A stretch of DNA of 64,000 nucleotides from an uncultured Eubacteriales bacterium (lineage in GTDB: Bacteria; Bacillota; Clostridia; Oscillospirales; Acutalibacteraceae): positions 124,001 through 188,000 of the forward strand of contig CAKSOL010000005.1 of assembly GCA_934477125.1 (NCBI GenBank). Reading direction: 5' to 3'. Shown in pieces: positions 60,257-64,000 of the stretch. The position numbers were made by a program, and so were the translations under genes. Within the stretch, counting starts at the first letter, position 1, and each line of letters opens with the position of its first letter. The notes below the pieces were generated by a model. It searched no databases, was not told where the DNA came from, and saw only the letters and a program-made list of their open reading frames with translations.

Positions 60257-63200
60257 ATGACCGAAAAAATCACAAAAAAGCTTTCCGCATGGCTCTTATG
60301 CGGAGCGCTGCTGCTTGAGGTATTCAGTGTTTTCACTATGCTGAAACCCGGAGCAGCGCCGGAAAACGAAAATCTTATAAAAAATCCGGGGTTCGAGTCG
60401 GTGGGAACCGATAACATTCCGCTGTACTGGGAGGGCTTCGCCGTCAACAGCGGTGCAGGTACGGTCTCCTCAGCCGCCGGAATGGGAAACGATGGCTCCG
60501 CCGCCGTCCGAATTGTCCCTACAGCCGGAAAGCAATATGCTCTGCGGCAGGCGGGCGGCGACGGGGCGCTGGCGCTCAAGAGCGGAACATATTATGTTCT
60601 GAGCTATGAGATTAAGGCGCTTAGCAGCAGCGCGTCGCTTATGCCTACCGTCCGCCAGATGAACGAAGAAAACAATTCCAACGCAAATCCCTGGTATGAG
60701 CAGAGCGCATACAAAATAACAGGAACGGACGGCGAGTGGAAAAAGGTAAGCTGTTATTTCCGCACGGATACCGACACAACCAACGGAAATATATGGCTTA
60801 TTGCCGAGGGCGGAGAAATACTGCTTGATAACATTTCGCTTACCGTTATGGAGTCTGAGGGAACTCTGCCGAACCCGCATTTTGAACGTATTGCAGCCAA
60901 CGGAACCCCGGCAGACTGGGAAGCGTTTGCGGTAAACGGAGGCAAAGGCTCTGTCGGAACGGTTCTCGGAGGAGGCCGGGACGGCTCAACCGCCGCGCGT
61001 ATCTCCCCGGATTCCGGTTCGCAATACGCCCTGCGTCCCGCCGGCGGAGATAGCCTGCTCACGCTGAAGAGCAGCAAGTATTACATTTTAAGCTACAGCG
61101 TAAAGGCAATGTCGGACACGGCTTCCCTTGTACCTACTATCCGTCAGTTAAGCGGCTCAAACAATTCAAACGCCAATCCCTGGTATGAGCTTTCAAATTA
61201 TAAGATAACGGGGACAGACGGAGAATGGAAAACCGTAAGCTGCTATTTCCGCACGGATTCAAATACGACAAACGGAAACATATGGCTTATCGCGACAGGC
61301 GGAGAAATACTTATCGATGATATCTCTCTTGCTGAGATGGAGGACGAGGGACTTATTCCAAATCCCCGGTTTGAAAGGATTGCCGTTGACGGAACGCCCG
61401 CCGATTGGGAGGCGTTTGCGGTAAACGGAGGCAAAGGCTCTGTCGGAACGGTTCTCGGAGGAGGCAGGGGCGGCTCAACCGCCGCGCGCATCTCCCCTGC
61501 TCCGGGTTCGCAGTATTCTCTGCGAATAGGCGACAACAATATGTTTAAAATCAAAAACGGCAAAGAATACATCCTTACATATTGGGTGAAATGCCTGTCA
61601 GACGACTCTTGGGTTTATCCGACAATACGCCAGATGAAAAACTCAACGACCAATTCAAATAAAAATCCATGGTACGACCTCAATAACTATAAAATAACCG
61701 GAACAAACGGTGAATGGAAAAAGGTTGAGGTGTGGTTCAAAACCGACAGTGACACTCATCTTGCCGCGATATGGATGATAGCCGGCGGCGGAGAGGTACT
61801 GCTCGATGATATGTCGCTTGAAGAATACGAAAACAACGACGGACTTATATACAATCCGCATTTTGAGCGTTTGGACGCATCCGGAATACCCGTAGGCTGG
61901 GAGGGATTCGGTTCGAACGGCGGCACCGGTCGGATAGGCTCCGTTATCGGCGCCGGAACAGACGGTTCAACGGCGGCAATTATAAGCCCTGCGGATGTTG
62001 AGTATTCAATACGCACACCTGACGACGCGCAAATTCCCGTTAAGCCGAAAACCAGCTATGTTATCACCTATTATGTTAAGGGACTCAGCGAAAGCTCGGC
62101 TATGAAAATAACCGTTCCGCAGTATAAGTCCAACGGAATAACACATACCGCTGAAAATCCCTATTATGAGCTTACGGCATACGAGGTTTCCGGAAAGGAC
62201 AGCGAGCTGCGGCAATGCAAGGCTTATTTCCAAACTGCCGAGGACGCACGGTATATTTCGTTATGGTTTATTGTCCGGGGAGGAGATATGCTGCTCGACG
62301 ATGTTTCGCTCGAAATTAACAGCGACAACTATCTCGGCGATATATCCGAATGTAACCTGAGCTTTGAGCAAATGAGCGGTGAGAGCGTTAAAAACTGGAA
62401 AGCCGCAGGATTTGAAAGCGTCGGAATCAACACCGAAACTCGCCATGCCGGAGCACAGTCGGTTGCCCTTTCGGGAACAAGTCTCAAGCGCACCGCGACC
62501 TATACCTGCACGGCCGGTATTCCGGTTGATGAGCAGAGCAGCTACCGGCTGACAGCGTATGTCAAGAGCAGGAAAAGCGTCGGAGCGAAAATCAGTATAA
62601 AGGCTATCGGCGCCGATAAAAACCGCGCAATGGTAGACACCGTTCAGGGTGCGGAAACGATTTTAAGCGCGTCTGACGAATACAGCGACTGGACGGCAAT
62701 TTCCATGAAATATACCCCCGCCGCCGGAGTTACCAATGTTATACCTCAAATCAGTGTAAGCAAAAACAGCGGCGTTGACATTTTAATTGACGATATCCGC
62801 ATTGTCAATCTGAGTGAGGCGGACTATTGTGACCGTTTTTCGGCAATAACCGAAAAAGGCAGACCGGACGACTGGTACACATCGGGCAATGCCGTATTCA
62901 CAGCTGACGGCGAAAGTCTGACAGTTTCAGGAAACGGCGCGTGGGGACGTCGGTTTGATGAGCTTGTCGGCAATAAAACCTATGCGTTTTCCGGAAAGAT
63001 TTCGGCTTCCGGAGCTGAACGCGCGGAAATTCGGTTCAGCTGGTACGATTACCGTGACCGCAAGACCGGATCGCACACCGAAACGGTCAATATATCAACC
63101 GAAAACGAATGGACAAAATTCAGCTTTGATTTGGAGGTTCCGTCCTGCACCTATGCCATTGTTGAACTGGCGGCGGAAAAAGGCACGGTAAGCTTTGACG

Positions 63201-64000
63201 ACTTTGCCTTTAAAACAACAACCGCAGATGTTGTTGTTGGCTCGGACTGGTCGGGGTTCTGGATATGGTACAGCGAGGATTACGCGGTTTCTCTCAACAA
63301 CTACCGCTATTTCCGCGATACCTTTGAGCTTTCCGAAAAGCCGAAGCAATGCTTTATTCAGATGACTGCTGACGATGTTATGGATTTCTGGGTCAACGGG
63401 AAAAAGGTTGAGATTGACGGAGCGGATGACTGGGAAAGCATTACAAACATAGATATTGCCGATTATCTCCAAAAGGGCAAAAACGTTCTTGCTTTCCGCG
63501 TTATCAATCTCGATTACGAATGCGGCCTGCTCTATGAGGCAATGCCGCTGGACGCATCGGGCAACGCGCTCGGACTCATTATTTCCGACCACAACACGCG
63601 AACAAGCAAGGTAAAGCCTTCCGCCGATTGGATAAAGACAGATTATACCGAGAATGAAACCTGGTTCTATTCAAAGGAAAAGGGGCGCGCCGGAATAAAT
63701 CCCTGGGGAATAATTCCGTATGACGCCACGGTTCAGTCAGCAAATTCGCTCTATATTAAGGATTTTTATATTCCCAAAGAAGCAAAGGGCGGAAAGGTTG
63801 TAACGGCAGAAATGACCGTTAATATCAGCGAACCGTTTACCCGCGAATATATTTCCTGGGGTGCGCTTTGGAAACAGAATACGCTTAACAAGGTATGCGA
63901 TGTTAAGCTTACTCTCAGCACTCCGATGACGGAATGGCCTGTCGGAAAGGATTTTACCGTTAAGGTTTTATTTGAGGTTCCCGACTTCATTCCGGAGGCA
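60257..64000 (+). CDS. Very large secreted multimodular glycan-active protein (partial, runs off the right edge)
   Basis: 1248 residues are visible with no stop, from ATG at 60257 behind GGAAAGGA. An N-terminal hydrophobic helix (WLLCGALLLEVFSVFTML) is a signal or anchor. Four tandem modules of about 163 residues start near residues 38, 200, 364 and 528, each with an NPxFE...W opening and a GGEILLDDISL-type end strand, like CenC/CBM modules. Two further, different modules follow (about 697-850 and 854-990). Residues about 1000-1100 (GFWIWYSEDYAVSLNNYRYF, TADDVMDFWVNGKKVE, YLQKGKNVLAFRVIN) resemble the N-terminal domain of GH78 alpha-L-rhamnosidases. A catalytic domain may lie beyond the window. 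Confidence 0.8.
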   Translation, partial: MTEKITKKLSAWLLCGALLLEVFSVFTMLKPGAAPENENLIKNPGFESVGTDNIPLYWEGFAVNSGAGTVSSAAGMGNDGSAAVRIVPTAGKQYALRQAGGDGALALKSGTYYVLSYEIKALSSSASLMPTVRQMNEENNSNANPWYEQSAYKITGTDGEWKKVSCYFRTDTDTTNGNIWLIAEGGEILLDNISLTVMESEGTLPNPHFERIAANGTPADWEAFAVNGGKGSVGTVLGGGRDGSTAARISPDSGSQYALRPAGGDSLLTLKSSKYYILSYSVKAMSDTASLVPTIRQLSGSNNSNANPWYELSNYKITGTDGEWKTVSCYFRTDSNTTNGNIWLIATGGEILIDDISLAEMEDEGLIPNPRFERIAVDGTPADWEAFAVNGGKGSVGTVLGGGRGGSTAARISPAPGSQYSLRIGDNNMFKIKNGKEYILTYWVKCLSDDSWVYPTIRQMKNSTTNSNKNPWYDLNNYKITGTNGEWKKVEVWFKTDSDTHLAAIWMIAGGGEVLLDDMSLEEYENNDGLIYNPHFERLDASGIPVGWEGFGSNGGTGRIGSVIGAGTDGSTAAIISPADVEYSIRTPDDAQIPVKPKTSYVITYYVKGLSESSAMKITVPQYKSNGITHTAENPYYELTAYEVSGKDSELRQCKAYFQTAEDARYISLWFIVRGGDMLLDDVSLEINSDNYLGDISECNLSFEQMSGESVKNWKAAGFESVGINTETRHAGAQSVALSGTSLKRTATYTCTAGIPVDEQSSYRLTAYVKSRKSVGAKISIKAIGADKNRAMVDTVQGAETILSASDEYSDWTAISMKYTPAAGVTNVIPQISVSKNSGVDILIDDIRIVNLSEADYCDRFSAITEKGRPDDWYTSGNAVFTADGESLTVSGNGAWGRRFDELVGNKTYAFSGKISASGAERAEIRFSWYDYRDRKTGSHTETVNISTENEWTKFSFDLEVPSCTYAIVELAAEKGTVSFDDFAFKTTTADVVVGSDWSGFWIWYSEDYAVSLNNYRYFRDTFELSEKPKQCFIQMTADDVMDFWVNGKKVEIDGADDWESITNIDIADYLQKGKNVLAFRVINLDYECGLLYEAMPLDASGNALGLIISDHNTRTSKVKPSADWIKTDYTENETWFYSKEKGRAGINPWGIIPYDATVQSANSLYIKDFYIPKEAKGGKVVTAEMTVNISEPFTREYISWGALWKQNTLNKVCDVKLTLSTPMTEWPVGKDFTVKVLFEVPDFIPEA
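60370..62348 (+). repeat. Four tandem coding repeats of about 490 bp
   Basis: Repeat units start near 60370, 60859, 61349 and 61841. Units 2 and 3 share a perfect 54-base identity (60923-60976 and 61412-61465), including third codon positions, which indicates recent duplication or gene conversion; units 1 and 4 are more diverged. Confidence 0.85.

Noticed and set aside
60370..62348. CRISPR-like or satellite array
   Set aside because: The roughly 490-bp periodicity is in frame, diverged between units and encodes protein modules.
60470..62446. Series of repeated minus-strand frames under the giant secreted protein
   Set aside because: They repeat only because the sense strand contains tandem coding repeats; the plus frame is open for 1248 codons with a signal sequence.

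Overview
The window looks like a chromosomal segment from a low-to-mid GC Firmicute of the class Clostridia, most likely an uncultured gut Ruminococcaceae/Oscillospiraceae-type anaerobe. Evidence: Firmicutes gene orders (rpsF-ssb-rpsR; yggS-sepF-ylmH-divIVA-lspA), strong AGGAGG-type ribosome binding sites, consensus sigma-A promoters, CCA-encoded tRNAs, a split transketolase, a glycyl-radical microcompartment and a dockerin-bearing secreted protein. The species cannot be named from this sequence.

Layout. 1-11.7 kb (minus): a bacterial microcompartment (BMC) locus of the glycyl-radical, fucose/rhamnose type (GRM5-like). It encodes a propanediol-dehydratase-type glycyl radical enzyme and its activase, a class II sugar-phosphate aldolase, two alcohol dehydrogenases (one cut by the window edge), PduS/PduT-like electron-transfer parts, EutP, six further shell proteins and a DeoR regulator. 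Two consensus promoters drive it. The CoA-acylating aldehyde dehydrogenase and phosphotransacylase are not in the window. 11.7-17.7 kb (minus): housekeeping (HAD, endonuclease IV-like, YqeG, S21, CCA transferase, YebC, Dus, GtrA). 17.7-20.8 kb: tRNA-Arg followed by a decaying sugar locus in which the dehydrogenase, PfkB kinase and DeoR regulator are all broken and only a PHP phosphatase is intact. 20.8-22.1 kb (plus): rpsF-ssb-rpsR and tRNA-Leu. 22.1-29.8 kb: an accessory block with an IS200-like remnant, EamA/LysO fragments, a dense hairpin array, GNAT, Nim-like flavoprotein, PnuC behind an attenuator, and a MarR-regulated heterodimeric ABC exporter. 29.8-32.4 kb: SDR and zinc-dehydrogenase genes divergent from a frameshifted AraC regulator. 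32.4-50 kb (minus): split transketolase, HAD, RluD-type synthase, LspA, DivIVA, YlmH, SepF, YggS, an HlyD-like protein, MiaA, MutL, MutS, YlbF, MiaB, UvrB. 50.2-64 kb: tRNA-Leu, then a glycan-uptake locus: a YesM/YesN-type two-component system with an accessory lipoprotein, divergent from a CUT1 ABC importer lacking its own ATPase, followed by a dockerin protein and a very large secreted multimodular protein running off the right edge.

How the parts may fit: the right-hand locus probably captures and imports a plant or host glycan, and the large protein carries a domain resembling the N-terminal domain of alpha-L-rhamnosidases. The left-hand BMC is of the type that ferments fucose or rhamnose through lactaldehyde and 1,2-propanediol. 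A functional link between the two is inference only. No CRISPR array, intact prophage or intact transposon was seen.
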